This document shows, one piece after another, positions 18,045-26,708 of a stretch of DNA of 64,000 nt. Within the stretch, counting starts at the first letter, position 1; every line of letters starts with the position of its first letter. This stretch comes from JANXQG01 sp963780045 (GTDB taxonomy: Bacteria; Planctomycetota; Planctomycetia; Pirellulales; Thermoguttaceae): contig CAVZZZ010000001.1 of the NCBI GenBank assembly GCA_963780045.1, forward strand, positions 124,001 through 188,000, read 5' to 3'. The translations under genes were made by a program, and so were the position numbers. Below the pieces are notes generated by a model. That model ran no database searches. It was not told the origin of the DNA and saw only the letters and a list, made by a program, of their open reading frames with translations.

Positions 18045-18745
18045 CGCCGCCGTCACTGCGGCCTCGGAAACCAGAAGATAGGTGTACCACGGCAAGTACC
18101 TGGAAGGAAGGCATCGAGCAATCCATGCAATTTCGAGACCGATCATCGCCAGCAGCGTCAGACAACGGCGAATCAACCATCTGTTTCCGCAAACCAGCCA
18201 CATCGTTGCTAATCCGACCGCCAACAACGAAATGGAGATGCAAATCTGTCCTTTATCAAAGTACGTGGCTAATGCGTCCTTCAGGTAGTGTGTGGCCCCC
18301 AAGGAACACAGCGAACGTCGTCATCCACAGAATTGCCTGCCCGAGCGAGAATTGAAGATGCGCGAGGCCATCTTTACTACCAGTTTCGGGCCTGCATAAG
18401 CGAAGGCCCATGAAGCGCAAGCAACAATACACCCACCATCTGAAAAGTCTGCCGTGTCGCGTAATAAGTGGCGACGGCAATCCATGTAGTCGGTAGCGAC
18501 CCCATGTACCAGCCCCAGGCTGCCACACCAATTATTACCGCAATCGCCCGCCACGGAGTTGGCTTGCCGCCTAAAGCTGCCCAAAGCCCAAGAAGACACC
18601 CTTGGCTGGCAAAGATCGGAGCGCGTAGATTCCCCAGATTCGGCCAAGAGAACTCACCCGACAGTTCTTTCCAGTGGAGCAAAAAGAAGAACAGCAGCAC
18701 ATGAACTGCTGCCATCGCGCAAATTGCCGCTCTTGGATATCTCAT
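17973..18745 (-). CDS. Multi-pass membrane protein with planctomycete FSL motif (frameshifted)
   Basis: Three frames join into one protein of about 255 residues. The first (to about 18395) has hydrophobic segments AAVHVLLFFFLLHW, AIAVIIGVAAWGWYMG and FQMVGVLLLALHG. The second reads HLQFSLGQAILWMTTFAVFLG, the motif common in planctomycete membrane proteins. The third, from about 18300, reads ATHYLKDALATYF and more membrane segments (CISISLLAVGLATMWLVCG, LPWYTYLLVSEAAVTAASLV). Both changes look like single-base indels. The last 72 bases overlap the VWA gene on the other strand, so the exact end is uncertain. No function can be given. Confidence 0.6.
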
Positions 18746-18767
18746 CGCTCAGATCATTGAAACCTAT

Positions 18768-19460
18768 TTAGCTATTGATCCCAATGCCCAGCCTCACGGA
18801 ATACTCGATTCCATCGCCCAAGGGCAGCGTGGCCGTCACGAAGCCATTGGCAGGATCGTGGACGAAATCGAGGTAGGTCGCAACTTCGTTGAGAAAAAGC
18901 GTCACGTCGTCGGCCAGGACGGCAGCCTCTTGGCGAAGATTCGGCAGCAGCAGTTTCAGCATGTCGAGATACATCAACTTCCATCCGTCGAGGAAAAGCA
19001 AATCCATGCTGCCCACATCCCGCAGGGTTTGCATGGCATCGCCAAGACGAATCTCTGCAAACTCTGATAACCTCGCCTCCGCAAGATGCTGATTGGCCTT
19101 GGCGACCTTGGTTGGCTCCAATTCTGAACCAATGACCATCCCTCCGCCGTTGTCTTTCAAAGCGGCGGCGAAGTAGACGGTCGAAACGCCGAACGATGTG
19201 CCGAACTCCACGATCCGCTTGGCAGAAATGGAGCGGGCGACGGCGCACAGGAATCTCCCCGCGTCCCTGTCAACGGGCATCAGGGCCTCGGCCATCATCG
19301 CCGCCCTCTCCTCCGACGAGGCGGCATTCCAAGCCGCTTCGTCACTGTGGACTTGTTGAACAATGGCTTTATCGCGAGTATCGGCCAACTCGTGGAGGCG
19401 TTCAAGGACATTGTGGACTTGGGGAAGCAGGAGGGAGTTCATTATCGTTTCTTTCCGCAT
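18768..19460 (-). CDS. O-methyltransferase (class I SAM-dependent, family 3 type)
   Basis: 230 residues. The SAM site is RIVEFGTSFGVSTVYFA (motif I), with acidic residue E of GSELEPTKVAKA at the end of the second strand and MDLLFLDGWK as motif post-II. The gene order is tail-to-head with the MgtC gene (gap 24 bases), so the two may be co-transcribed from the right. The substrate is unknown; relatives methylate catechol-type or other small phenolic groups. ATG at 19460 is the track-independent longest start; MNSLLLPQ seven codons in is an alternative. Confidence 0.78.
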   Translation of the reverse strand: MRKETIMNSLLLPQVHNVLERLHELADTRDKAIVQQVHSDEAAWNAASSEERAAMMAEALMPVDRDAGRFLCAVARSISAKRIVEFGTSFGVSTVYFAAALKDNGGGMVIGSELEPTKVAKANQHLAEARLSEFAEIRLGDAMQTLRDVGSMDLLFLDGWKLMYLDMLKLLLPNLRQEAAVLADDVTLFLNEVATYLDFVHDPANGFVTATLPLGDGIEYSVRLGIGINS

Positions 19461-19484
19461 TTGGAGGAATGCTTCGTCAGCTAT

Positions 19485-19973
19485 TCAAGACTCCTCCGAC
19501 CTTTCGGGGATGAACTTGTGTTCGATCCGACCGATCACCGTTAGAATCGCCAAGGCCAGAATCGCCCCTGCGAGGCCCAAACCCAAAAGCCCCATCCCTA
19601 TGACAATGCCGATGGTTGCAGTGAGCCAAATGCCTGCTGCGGTCGTGATGCCCTCGATATGACGATGCTCGCTCTGCTTGAGGATGACGCCGCCGCCGAT
19701 GAAACCGATGCCCGTAACCGTTCCTTGGATGATGCGGCTTATGTCCGCCGTGGACATGCCAGCTAAATACGGCGCGAGGACCACGATGGCGGCCCCCAAA
19801 GCGACGAGCATGTGCGTCCGCATCCCCGCCGCCTTACCAGCCTCGGCCCTTTGGAAGCCCACGATGCCGCCCAGCACGGCGGCGATTATAAGCCGCACAG
19901 TGATGCGGGCAATTTCAACGTTGCCTGGAAAGCCAGAAACCAACTCCTGCCAAAAGGCCGAACCTAAGCTCAT
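19485..19973 (-). CDS. MgtC/SapB-family inner-membrane protein
   Basis: 162 residues with the family pattern ARITVRLIIAAVLGGIVGFQRA, KAAGMRTHMLVALGAAIVVL, IIQGTVTGIGFIGGGVILK, and GITTAAGIWLTATIGIVIG. Four or five membrane segments are visible. MgtC proteins are linked to growth in low Mg and to control of the F1Fo ATPase; MgtC/SapB relatives in environmental bacteria are often of unknown role. ATG follows GGTTGGTGATCC. Confidence 0.88.
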   Translation of the reverse strand: MSLGSAFWQELVSGFPGNVEIARITVRLIIAAVLGGIVGFQRAEAGKAAGMRTHMLVALGAAIVVLAPYLAGMSTADISRIIQGTVTGIGFIGGGVILKQSEHRHIEGITTAAGIWLTATIGIVIGMGLLGLGLAGAILALAILTVIGRIEHKFIPERSEES

Positions 19974-20162
19974 GGATCACCAACCTTTCCGATTGTTCAT
20001 TACCCAATCCCCAACTCCTGCGCGTGGGGCTTCATCGCGTCAATTACGAATTGGATGTGGCTGGCGTTTCCATTAGGCCAAGCAAATACAATGAAAGCGT
20101 CTCGATTGTACCCGAGGCAGGAAGCTAGGAAAATGTCCCATCCCATTCTTGGAGGCCAAGCG

Positions 20163-20837
20163 ATGATCACCTCTCAATTGGTCGCGGCCTATCAACAATG
20201 TCCGCAAAAGGCATTCTTTTTATTGCGCGGCAACCCTAAACCTTGCCCGCATGAATATGAGATCGTCGTCGAAGAGCGGGCGGCAAAGAGGCGAATTGCA
20301 TATCTTGCCGATTCGGCCCAACCGAAGCCCATTGTCATTTCCGTAGGCGACCTTCAAGCCACCTGCGATGCCCTGACGCACGGAAAGAAACGCGGGCATC
20401 GGGAACCGCACTTGGTCATTGGAACTGAAACCCCTACGCTCTTGAACAAGTCCCGCCTCGCATTTGTAGGCTACGCCATTGGTCAGGAAAGCCGCCGTCG
20501 TCCGTCTGTCGGCGTCATCGTGCCTTGCACGGGTGACCCGAAGCGAGTGAAACTTGATCCGCTGTATGCTGGCATTTCCAAGGCCATCGCAATGCTGCGG
20601 GAATGGACGCAGCAACTTCCGCCTGAGCCGCCTGCCTGTATCATGGGGAAGCAATGCCAGACCTGCGACTTCCGCGATCATTGCCGTGCCGAAGCGGTTG
20701 CAGCGGCACCAAAAACGGCGTGTCAGGAATGCTTCGTTTTCCGACGATCGGCTGTTTATCCCTGGCCGTCCCACACTTTTCCGGCTACGGCAGTCCGAGA
20801 CCGCCATCTCGGTAGTCAAAGTGCCGCATCGGCTTGA
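20163..20837 (+). CDS. Cas4/RecB-like nuclease domain protein, TM0106 type, truncated
   Basis: From ATG at 20163 the protein reads MITSQLVAAYQQCPQKAFF, the typical beginning of TM0106-family RecB-like proteins. One Cys near the N-terminus and the later CQTCDFRDHC (C-x2-C-x5-C) are the four ligands of a Cas4-like iron-sulfur cluster. Full members continue into a DDLSLL..GI.TV..LS region and often a helicase; here the sequence departs right after the cysteines and ends at 224 residues. The PD-(D/E)XK residues are not clear. It is either a degraded gene or a stand-alone domain. An earlier in-frame start exists at 20055, without family similarity. Confidence 0.6.
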   Translation: MITSQLVAAYQQCPQKAFFLLRGNPKPCPHEYEIVVEERAAKRRIAYLADSAQPKPIVISVGDLQATCDALTHGKKRGHREPHLVIGTETPTLLNKSRLAFVGYAIGQESRRRPSVGVIVPCTGDPKRVKLDPLYAGISKAIAMLREWTQQLPPEPPACIMGKQCQTCDFRDHCRAEAVAAAPKTACQECFVFRRSAVYPWPSHTFPATAVRDRHLGSQSAASA

Positions 20838-21012
20838 AAGTTGAGGTTTCCAACAACGAAAGCCCAGATACCTATGGGGGGCCCAGAATGACCGCCTCGC
20901 GCCAATGCAATGCGGTGTCTTCAACGCGCCATGCCGACCTTGCGGCCGAGTCCAATCGGAAGCATTGCCCGAGCCCTTGCCCGCGGTGGCGGGGCACGCC
21001 GACGCAGACTGG
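20821..21012. repeat. Dispersed intergenic repeat, copy A
   Basis: This stretch aligns over about 190 bases with 27202-27392. Shared blocks are CAGATACCTATGGGGGGCC, TCTTCAACG-GCCATGCCGA, GGCCGA and GGCGGGGCAC-CCGACGCAG. Copy B (24850-24930) shares only the right half. It lies at the end of the truncated nuclease gene and may have displaced its tail. Confidence 0.6.
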
Positions 21013-21014
21013 AG

Positions 21015-21155
21015 ATGGCCTTCGCTGCGGCGGCGGGGGTGACCGCCGCAGGCAAGTCGGCCGGCCGAGGTTGCGAGAAGTGTAAGAGCACAGGGGATTT
21101 CCAGATGCAGGAAGTCGTGAGTTGCCCGGCTTGTCCGCCGAAGCGCTCAAAATAG
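21015..21155 (+). CDS. Possible small zinc-ribbon protein (46 aa)
   Basis: A frame from ATG 21015 ends GCEKCKSTGDFQMQEV and SCPACPPKRSK, giving two CxxC pairs as in zinc ribbons and DnaJ-type fingers. The first third overlaps a copy of the right half of the dispersed repeat (GCGGCGGGGGTGACCGCCGCAGG), so the true N-terminus may lie elsewhere or the gene may be a fusion of repeat and remnant. Confidence 0.35.
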   Translation: MAFAAAAGVTAAGKSAGRGCEKCKSTGDFQMQEVVSCPACPPKRSK

Positions 21156-21253
21156 AATCTACTGATATCCGGTGGCGACAACGCCACGCGATATGGTTTC
21201 AAAAAGCAGAAATGAACGGAATTGGCCGTCGAGCCGTTGAAGCAGGTGTGCCG

Positions 21254-21898
21254 ATGCCCAGACAGAATCGTGTGAATCCATTTGGTGAGATCACTGCCAC
21301 GCCTGAGCGGGGAACATTCATGGGCAATCGTGGCGTTCTCCATGACGATGAAGGCCGCATCAGGCGGAAGTGGCAAGGAAAGCGATGGCTCGTGTGTGTG
21401 CTGGAGTTTCGGGGCCGCAAGCGGAAGGTGATGACGCCAAGTCGATACACCGAACTCTTCTTCCTAGACGAAGCAACCGCTCTGGCAGCCGGGCACCGTC
21501 CCTGCTTCGAATGTCGGCGCGAACGGTTCAAGTCTTTTTGCTGCGCCTGGCAGCAGGCTCATCCTCAGAAAGGTGGCTCGCAGCCCTCAGCCTCTGACAT
21601 CGACACCTGCCTACATGCAGAGCGGGTGGCCCCGAAGAATCTCTCCGTGGCAAAGCTGGCTGATTTACCGAATGGCGTCTTCGTCAAATTTGCGGAAGAA
21701 TCTTATCTGGTCCACAACGACTGGTTATTGGCCTGGTCGGCGGGAGGCTACACGAAACGCATCGACTGTCCGCACAATGCCGAGGTTATCGTCCTGACGC
21801 CGAAATCGACTGTGGCGACGATTCGTGCTGGCTACTTCCCCGAAATCCACACCTCGGCGAACCGATGGGGGGATGGGCCATGCGCCAAACGACCATAG
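21254..21898 (+). CDS. Conserved hypothetical protein with Ada-like Cys motif
   Basis: 214 residues from ATG 21254. It reads MPRQNRVNPFGEITATPERG, MGNRGVLHDDEGRIRR, KRWLVCVLEFRGRKRKVM, then EATALAAGHRPCFECRRERF. I recognise it as a widespread conserved hypothetical family without an assigned function. AAGHRPCFECR resembles the metal-binding helix end of the Ada N-terminal domain (AAGFRPCKRC), so distant kinship is possible, but the other two Ada cysteines are not evident. An upstream start at 21122 is open but lacks family similarity. The end overlaps a glycohydrolase remnant by 19 bases. Confidence 0.7.
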   Translation: MPRQNRVNPFGEITATPERGTFMGNRGVLHDDEGRIRRKWQGKRWLVCVLEFRGRKRKVMTPSRYTELFFLDEATALAAGHRPCFECRRERFKSFCCAWQQAHPQKGGSQPSASDIDTCLHAERVAPKNLSVAKLADLPNGVFVKFAEESYLVHNDWLLAWSAGGYTKRIDCPHNAEVIVLTPKSTVATIRAGYFPEIHTSANRWGDGPCAKRP

Positions 21899-22044
21899 AA
21901 GATCGCTGTCGGGGTGTGCTGATTGGCCTGGCCGCTGGGGACCGCATCGGTGGGCCGATCCGCATTGCTTTGCTCCTTGCCGAAAGTTTGCTCAGCTGTG
22001 GCGGTCTCAAACCAGCGGAAATCCTGGAGTGTTACCTCGGCTAG
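21880..22044 (+). pseudogene. N-terminal remnant of an ADP-ribosylglycohydrolase
   Basis: 54 codons, MRQTTIEDRCRGVLIGLAAG then DRIGGPIRIALLLAESLL and LKPAEILECYLG, followed by TAG. The GLAAGD-IGGP pattern is the N-terminal signature of ADP-ribosylglycohydrolase (DraG-like) proteins, which are normally about 300 residues long. The metal-binding rest is missing, so this is not functional. Downstream (22045-22282) a frame reads DKQVTFDGVYLSLCSGLKT and SIMEDLLNEVERLATL, which looks protein-like but I cannot assign it. Confidence 0.6.
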
Positions 22045-22282
22045 TGCAAGACAAGCAAGTCACCTTCGACGGAGTTTATCTGAGCCTGTGCAGCGGCTTG
22101 AAGACTGCAACAACCCAAAGTATTATGGAAGACTTGCTGAACGAAGTCGAGAGGCTGGCCACCTTGCGTAACACCGAGGTTATCGTCGTGGCGATGCAAG
22201 CCGAATTGCCGGCCAGGGAGGTACATTATTTGGTGGCGGCCGGATCGTCCATATCCCGAACTGACCCTTCTGGAGGAAGGCC

Positions 22283-22684
22283 ATGGAACGAGAGATTATT
22301 CGCGTCGAACCGTTCGCCACCAATTTCGAGAAATGGGGCGTACCCGTCTCCGTCTGCACGCGGGCGGGGAACATGGTGTTCGTCTCGGGCGTGCCGCCGT
22401 TCGACCCGCAGACCGGGGAGCTCGCAGCCAATGCGCCGTTTGAGCGCCAGGCCGAGCTGGTCCTGACGCAGATGAAGACCGCACTCGAGGCAGCCGGGTC
22501 GGACCTCGACCACGTCCTGAAGTGCAACGTACTGTGCATCTCCAAGGACCGCTTCAAGACCTTCAACGAGGTCTACAAGCGCTTCTTCCCGACCAATCCG
22601 CCGGCGCGGATTTTCTTCTGCGTGCCGGAGTGGACCGGCCCGTTCGACATCGAGGTCGAGTGTATCGCGCTCACGAAGAGCTGA
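22283..22684 (+). CDS. RidA-family (YjgF/YER057c/UK114) protein
   Basis: 133 residues after a strong ribosome site (GGAGGAAGGCC). RidA proteins hydrolyse reactive enamine/imine intermediates released by PLP enzymes. Seen here: GNMVFVSGVPPFDPQTGE, ELVLTQMKTALEAAGSDLDH, KCNVLCISKD and the C-terminal PARIFFCVPEWTGPFDIEVE. The canonical catalytic Arg precedes a short strand: in the archetype it is in R-x-xV/xx with E at the end; here PARIFFCV and DIEVECIAL fit. It stands alone between remnants. Confidence 0.85.
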   Translation: MEREIIRVEPFATNFEKWGVPVSVCTRAGNMVFVSGVPPFDPQTGELAANAPFERQAELVLTQMKTALEAAGSDLDHVLKCNVLCISKDRFKTFNEVYKRFFPTNPPARIFFCVPEWTGPFDIEVECIALTKS

Positions 22685-22852
22685 GACTGGGGACCGGGAG
22701 GGCTGCGCTGGCGGGCAGCAGGTCCGCCAGGGGCGCGCAGGCGCGGCACACAGAAGTCCAGGAAGCTCCGCGTCTTCAAGGGCAGTGGGGGCGTCCGTGC
22801 CCAATAAAAGTGTCAAGAACCGTTTTCGAGTGCTTCGCAGAAAGAGTGTTCC

Positions 22853-23926
22853 ATGTCACATCACTTTGATACTCCTACCGCCAGAGAAGACCCGCGCATC
22901 TGCGTAAACGATTTTTATTTGTTCGATGGGGCCGCTGGCACGACCGTTATGGCCATGACGGTGAACGCCGATGCGGGATTGTCCGCACCGGATACATTCC
23001 GAGATGAGGGCCTGTACGCTTTCCGCTTCGACCTGAACGGCGACGCTCGAGAGGAGCTTACGATCAAGCTCAGGTTCGGCGACCCACGCCAGGCCGACGG
23101 AATCGAGCATCGCCACGTTCAGGACTGCCAGATTCGCATGGCAAGCGGCGAGGATGCCCTTCACGGCCTCGGCGGCGAGTTGCTTGCCGAAGGCGAATCC
23201 GGCGAATTGGTCGGCCGATCGGGAATACGGGCCTACGCCGGACTGGCTCCGGACCTATTCACCGTTGACGCCGCGGCGGTGCATGACTTCATAACATCGT
23301 TCTACAAAGAGCAGAAGTACTACCCCCAAGCCTTCCTCAATCGAACGAATTTCTTCGCCAATCGGAACGTCTCGGCGATCGTGCTGGAGGTCCCCAATCG
23401 CCTGCTTGGGGAAGGCACGGTCCGAGCCTGGGCGACGGTTTCACTCGTCGGTCATGCGCCGGAGGTCCAGGTATCGCGCTGGGGGCTGCCAATGATCACG
23501 CACATCTTTCTCAGCGATCACAGCAAAGGCGATCTCAAGGAAGCCTTCAACCGTTCCTTGCCTTGTGACGATGTGGCTCAATTTTCGGAACCCATCGCGG
23601 CGTTTGTGCGGAACATGACAATGTACGCAAACACGTCGGGTAACCCTGCTGAGTACGGGAAACATATCGCCGGTGTTCTCTGTCCGGCGACGCTGCCCTA
23701 CAAAATAGGCACGTTTGCCTCCTTCGATTACGCCGGGTTCAATGGTCGCGCCCTGGGAGATGACGCCATGGACGTGATGTTGACTCTCGCGGCCAATCAG
23801 GCGCTGAGTGACGGCATTGCTCCCGACCGCCAGCGCATGCGGGGCGAGTTCCCATACTTCGGCGAGCCGTACGCCCAAGCCGAACAGCACGGCCTATCGC
23901 CCGCGGCACAACCTACGACAAAGTGA
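22853..23926 (+). CDS. DUF4331 family protein
   Basis: 357 residues starting MSHHFDTPTAREDPRICVND, the family's opening (SSHxxAPxxxxDPxxDxTDxYxF). Further pieces are FRFDLNGDAREELTIKLRFG, PDLFTVDAAAVHDFITSFY and SAIVLEVPNRLLGEG. The role of DUF4331 proteins is not known. There is no signal peptide here although many relatives are secreted. The gene is followed by the SDR gene 94 bases later and could be co-transcribed. Confidence 0.83.
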   Translation: MSHHFDTPTAREDPRICVNDFYLFDGAAGTTVMAMTVNADAGLSAPDTFRDEGLYAFRFDLNGDAREELTIKLRFGDPRQADGIEHRHVQDCQIRMASGEDALHGLGGELLAEGESGELVGRSGIRAYAGLAPDLFTVDAAAVHDFITSFYKEQKYYPQAFLNRTNFFANRNVSAIVLEVPNRLLGEGTVRAWATVSLVGHAPEVQVSRWGLPMITHIFLSDHSKGDLKEAFNRSLPCDDVAQFSEPIAAFVRNMTMYANTSGNPAEYGKHIAGVLCPATLPYKIGTFASFDYAGFNGRALGDDAMDVMLTLAANQALSDGIAPDRQRMRGEFPYFGEPYAQAEQHGLSPAAQPTTK

Positions 23927-24019
23927 CATCGCGCACGAAGATACTTCTGCACAAGGTACATACGGCATCACATGTATGACGGTCATCGCAGTTGATGGGC
24001 CAATCATCCGGGAGGAATC

Positions 24020-24802
24020 ATGAAACTCACAGGCAAGAAGGCTCTCATCACCGGCGGAAACAGCGGCATCGGCCTGGCCACTGCCCGCCTCTTCGTCGCT
24101 GAGGGCGCCGAAGTCGCGATCACCGGCCGGGACCAGAAGACGCTCGATGAAGCAGTCGCCGAACTGGGACTCAACTCGCGCGGCTATCGCGCCGACGTTA
24201 TCGTGGGGGACGACCGAAAGCAGCTCTTCGCGGATCTTGCTAAGGATTTCGGCAAGCTGGACATCGTCTTCGTCAATGCCAGCATCTCCGGCCGGACCCC
24301 TACCGGCTCGACCGACGAGGCGATTTTCGAGAATGTCATTCGTACCAACCTCATTGCCGCTTTCTTTACAGTGAATTCGGCTGCCCATTTGCTAAACGAG
24401 AACGGCAGCATCATCTTTAACGGATCGGTACCTAACCATCTGGGCCAAGCCGGTGTGGCCGCATATGCGGCCACGAAGGGCGGCGTTGTCTCCATGGCGC
24501 GTTCTATCGCCGCCGATCTTGCACCGCGCAACATTCGTGTGAATGTCGTGGCGCCAGGCGCGACGAAGACTCCCATTTGGAATCGCGGGCAACGCGCTTC
24601 TATAGCTGCAGATGAATCCGCCAAGCTGGCCAAAGCCATGTCGTCCAGGATTCCACTGGGCCGTTGGGGTGAGCCGGAAGATATTGCCAAAGCCGTACTT
24701 TTCCTTGCCTCAGATGACTCCTCCTACATCAACGCCATCGAGCTGATGGTCGATCGAGGCGCGACGGGCGCACCGTGGGGAGCCCGCATTTTCCACGACT
24801 AA
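24020..24802 (+). CDS. Short-chain dehydrogenase/reductase (SDR)
   Basis: 260 residues, NAD(P)-dependent oxidoreductase of the classical SDR type. The cofactor motif TGGNSGIG is at residues 11-18, D of GYRADV near 60, NAS at about 92, and the catalytic Ser (GSVPNHLGQAGVAA region) with Y-A-A-T-K. The C-terminus has the usual PLGRWGEPEDIAKAVLFLAS. GTGRD-like ITGRDQK suggests NADP use. The substrate is unknown. A strong GGGAGGAATC ribosome site precedes ATG. Confidence 0.9.
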   Translation: MKLTGKKALITGGNSGIGLATARLFVAEGAEVAITGRDQKTLDEAVAELGLNSRGYRADVIVGDDRKQLFADLAKDFGKLDIVFVNASISGRTPTGSTDEAIFENVIRTNLIAAFFTVNSAAHLLNENGSIIFNGSVPNHLGQAGVAAYAATKGGVVSMARSIAADLAPRNIRVNVVAPGATKTPIWNRGQRASIAADESAKLAKAMSSRIPLGRWGEPEDIAKAVLFLASDDSSYINAIELMVDRGATGAPWGARIFHD

Positions 24803-24849
24803 CCTCGCAACGGCCCAAGTCCTTTTCGGAAGAACTCCGGGCCGGCTTC

Positions 24850-24932
24850 ATTAACTTCGGTCCGCAGAGGTCGGGCTGGCCGATGAGTGTTTGTGCGCGG
24901 CGGAGGGGGTGACCGCCGCAGGTAAGCGGGCG
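24850..24932. repeat. Dispersed intergenic repeat, copy B (right half)
   Basis: It shares ACTTCGG-CCG-AGAGGTCGG, CTGGCCGATGA and TTG-GCGCGGCGG-GGGG with copy C (27325-27400), and GGTGACCGCCGCAGG with 21040-21055. The surrounding 24803-25082 has no gene I can support. Confidence 0.55.
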
Positions 24933-25082
24933 GATGTCGTTTCGAGAAAACCGTGATTTTTCGGGAAGTGTTGGAAACGGTATAGCTGTACGGGACGATT
25001 GGGCCGGGGATGACAAACAACCGGCTGCCGCGGCAGATCCAATCTGGTAAGAGCCTGCTGTGACAGGCGACAAAGTCTGGCA

Positions 25083-26708
25083 TCATCGGCGGCACTTGCG
25101 ATAAAGTACGGCAATGCATGCGGTGAACGCAACAATCGCCAGTGCGTCGGGCTCGGGAACGGGCATGAGCGATTGCGCGGCGGTTTCCGCCGGCACGATC
25201 GTGCCAAACGCGGCGAGGTTGCCGCCGACGCCCAAAGATGTGCCGCTTTCGATCCCGCCGGGGCTGGTGACAACCAGCTCTCCGGCCGTGACAAACGTCC
25301 CGCCGGTGTACGTGTCCGTGCCGGACAATACCACCGTGCCCGCGCCCAGTTTGGTAATCGAACCGCCGCCGCCGAGCGCGCCTGTGAGCGTGATGTTGCC
25401 GCCGGTGGTGTCGATGGTGGCGTTTCCGCCCGAACCGGTAAGCGTCATCGCCACAGACGAGGACCAGCCGGCGGAAGCGCCAAGGGTGCCGCCGCCGAAG
25501 TTGAACGCGGCGCTGCCCTGGCCGGCGGTGATGCCGCCCGCGCCGAGCGTGCCGCCGGGCATCGCGAGCGTGCCGCCATCGACCGTCAGGCTGCCTGTAA
25601 ACGTGTTGTTGCCCGACATGGTCAAGGTATTGGGACCAACCTTATTCAGTCCCCCGCCGCCGCCGAGCGCGCCGGAGAGCGAGATGCTGCCGCCGGTGGT
25701 GTCGATGGTGGCGTTTCCGCCCGAACCGGTAAGCGTCATCGCCACAGACGAGGACCAGCCGGCGGAAGCGCCCAGAGTGCCGCCGCCGAAGTTGAACGCG
25801 GCGCTGCCTGGGCCGGCTGTGAGACCCACGGGACCAAGCGCCAGCAACCCGCTGTTGAGGATGTACGAGCCGCTGCTGCCGGTGTTGGTACCCAAAACCA
25901 GGCCGTCAGGGGAAGAGTTCGTGCCGCCGGTTTGCATGAACGTCCCACTGCCACTGTAGCCGGCGTACTCGATCCCGGTGCAGAGGAGGTACCCGTTAAA
26001 GCTAAGGCTGTACGAGCCGCTTCCGCCGGCGTGGAGACCCAACAAAACGGAAGCCGTGGTAGAGTTCGTGCCGCCCGTTTGAGTGAATGCCCCGCTGCCG
26101 GAACCGCCGACATATTCGGTGCCAGAGGAAAAAAAGTTCCCGTCGCTGAGGCTGTACGAGCCGGTGGCGGGGGCGTTTGGGGCCACGTAAATGCTGCCTC
26201 CGACGGTGCAGGTGCCGCCGTTTTGGTTGAAATATCCGCTGCCGAAATTGCCGTCGGTAATGTAGCCCGCGTAAAGCGAACCGCCGCTTTGGTAATACAC
26301 GCCGGTGTCGCCGTTGGTGTGACCCACGACAAGCCCGCTTGTGGCATTGTTCGTGCCGCCTGTTTGATAAAACGTCGCGGAGAAGGTGTAGCCATCCCAT
26401 TCGCCGCCAGTGTAAGCCGTCAAGCTGCCGCCGGAAGCCAAAAGCACCTCTCCGAAGCTTGGGCCGCCCATGTAGAGCGTGGCGCAATTTGCCACTACGC
26501 CCGACTGGATTTCGGCCTCTCCGGTGCCACTGGCAATCAACGCCGTGTCCGCGGAGCCCGGTGGGCCGGAAGGGCTCCAATCGCCCGGCGTGCTCCAACT
26601 GCTCGTCACATCCATCCAACTGTAGGTTGCCGCGCGGCACTCGACAACTGCACCCGCAGCTAGGATTGCTGACGCCGCTACGAATGCCAAACGCAGAAAT
26701 CGGTCCAT
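25083..26708 (-). CDS. PEP-CTERM-anchored secreted repeat protein
   Basis: 541 residues. Signal peptide MDRFLRLAFVAASAILAAGA at the start, then repeats of the type SGSYSLSDG / GAFTQTGGTNS and autotransporter-type strands (LTKLGAGTVVLSGTDTYTGG-like). The C-terminus is VPEP, a hydrophobic segment ALAIVAFTACIAVLY, and RKCRR: a PEP-CTERM sorting signal recognised by exosortase. Two blocks of about 45 residues (GSAAFNFGGGTLGASAGWSS onward) are almost identical at DNA level (25381-25525 and 25669-25815). An AAGGGGG ribosome site lies upstream. No exosortase gene is in the window. Extracellular matrix or surface location is likely. Confidence 0.9.
   Translation of the reverse strand: MDRFLRLAFVAASAILAAGAVVECRAATYSWMDVTSSWSTPGDWSPSGPPGSADTALIASGTGEAEIQSGVVANCATLYMGGPSFGEVLLASGGSLTAYTGGEWDGYTFSATFYQTGGTNNATSGLVVGHTNGDTGVYYQSGGSLYAGYITDGNFGSGYFNQNGGTCTVGGSIYVAPNAPATGSYSLSDGNFFSSGTEYVGGSGSGAFTQTGGTNSTTASVLLGLHAGGSGSYSLSFNGYLLCTGIEYAGYSGSGTFMQTGGTNSSPDGLVLGTNTGSSGSYILNSGLLALGPVGLTAGPGSAAFNFGGGTLGASAGWSSSVAMTLTGSGGNATIDTTGGSISLSGALGGGGGLNKVGPNTLTMSGNNTFTGSLTVDGGTLAMPGGTLGAGGITAGQGSAAFNFGGGTLGASAGWSSSVAMTLTGSGGNATIDTTGGNITLTGALGGGGSITKLGAGTVVLSGTDTYTGGTFVTAGELVVTSPGGIESGTSLGVGGNLAAFGTIVPAETAAQSLMPVPEPDALAIVAFTACIAVLYRKCRR

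Noticed and set aside
20163..20837. Cas4 as part of a CRISPR system
   Set aside because: It matches the TM0106 type, has no CRISPR array or cas1/cas2 nearby, and is truncated.
25173..26663. Plus-strand ORF of 496 codons and another at 25114-25959
   Set aside because: Shadows of the PEP-CTERM protein, which has a signal peptide, repeats and a sorting signal on the minus strand.
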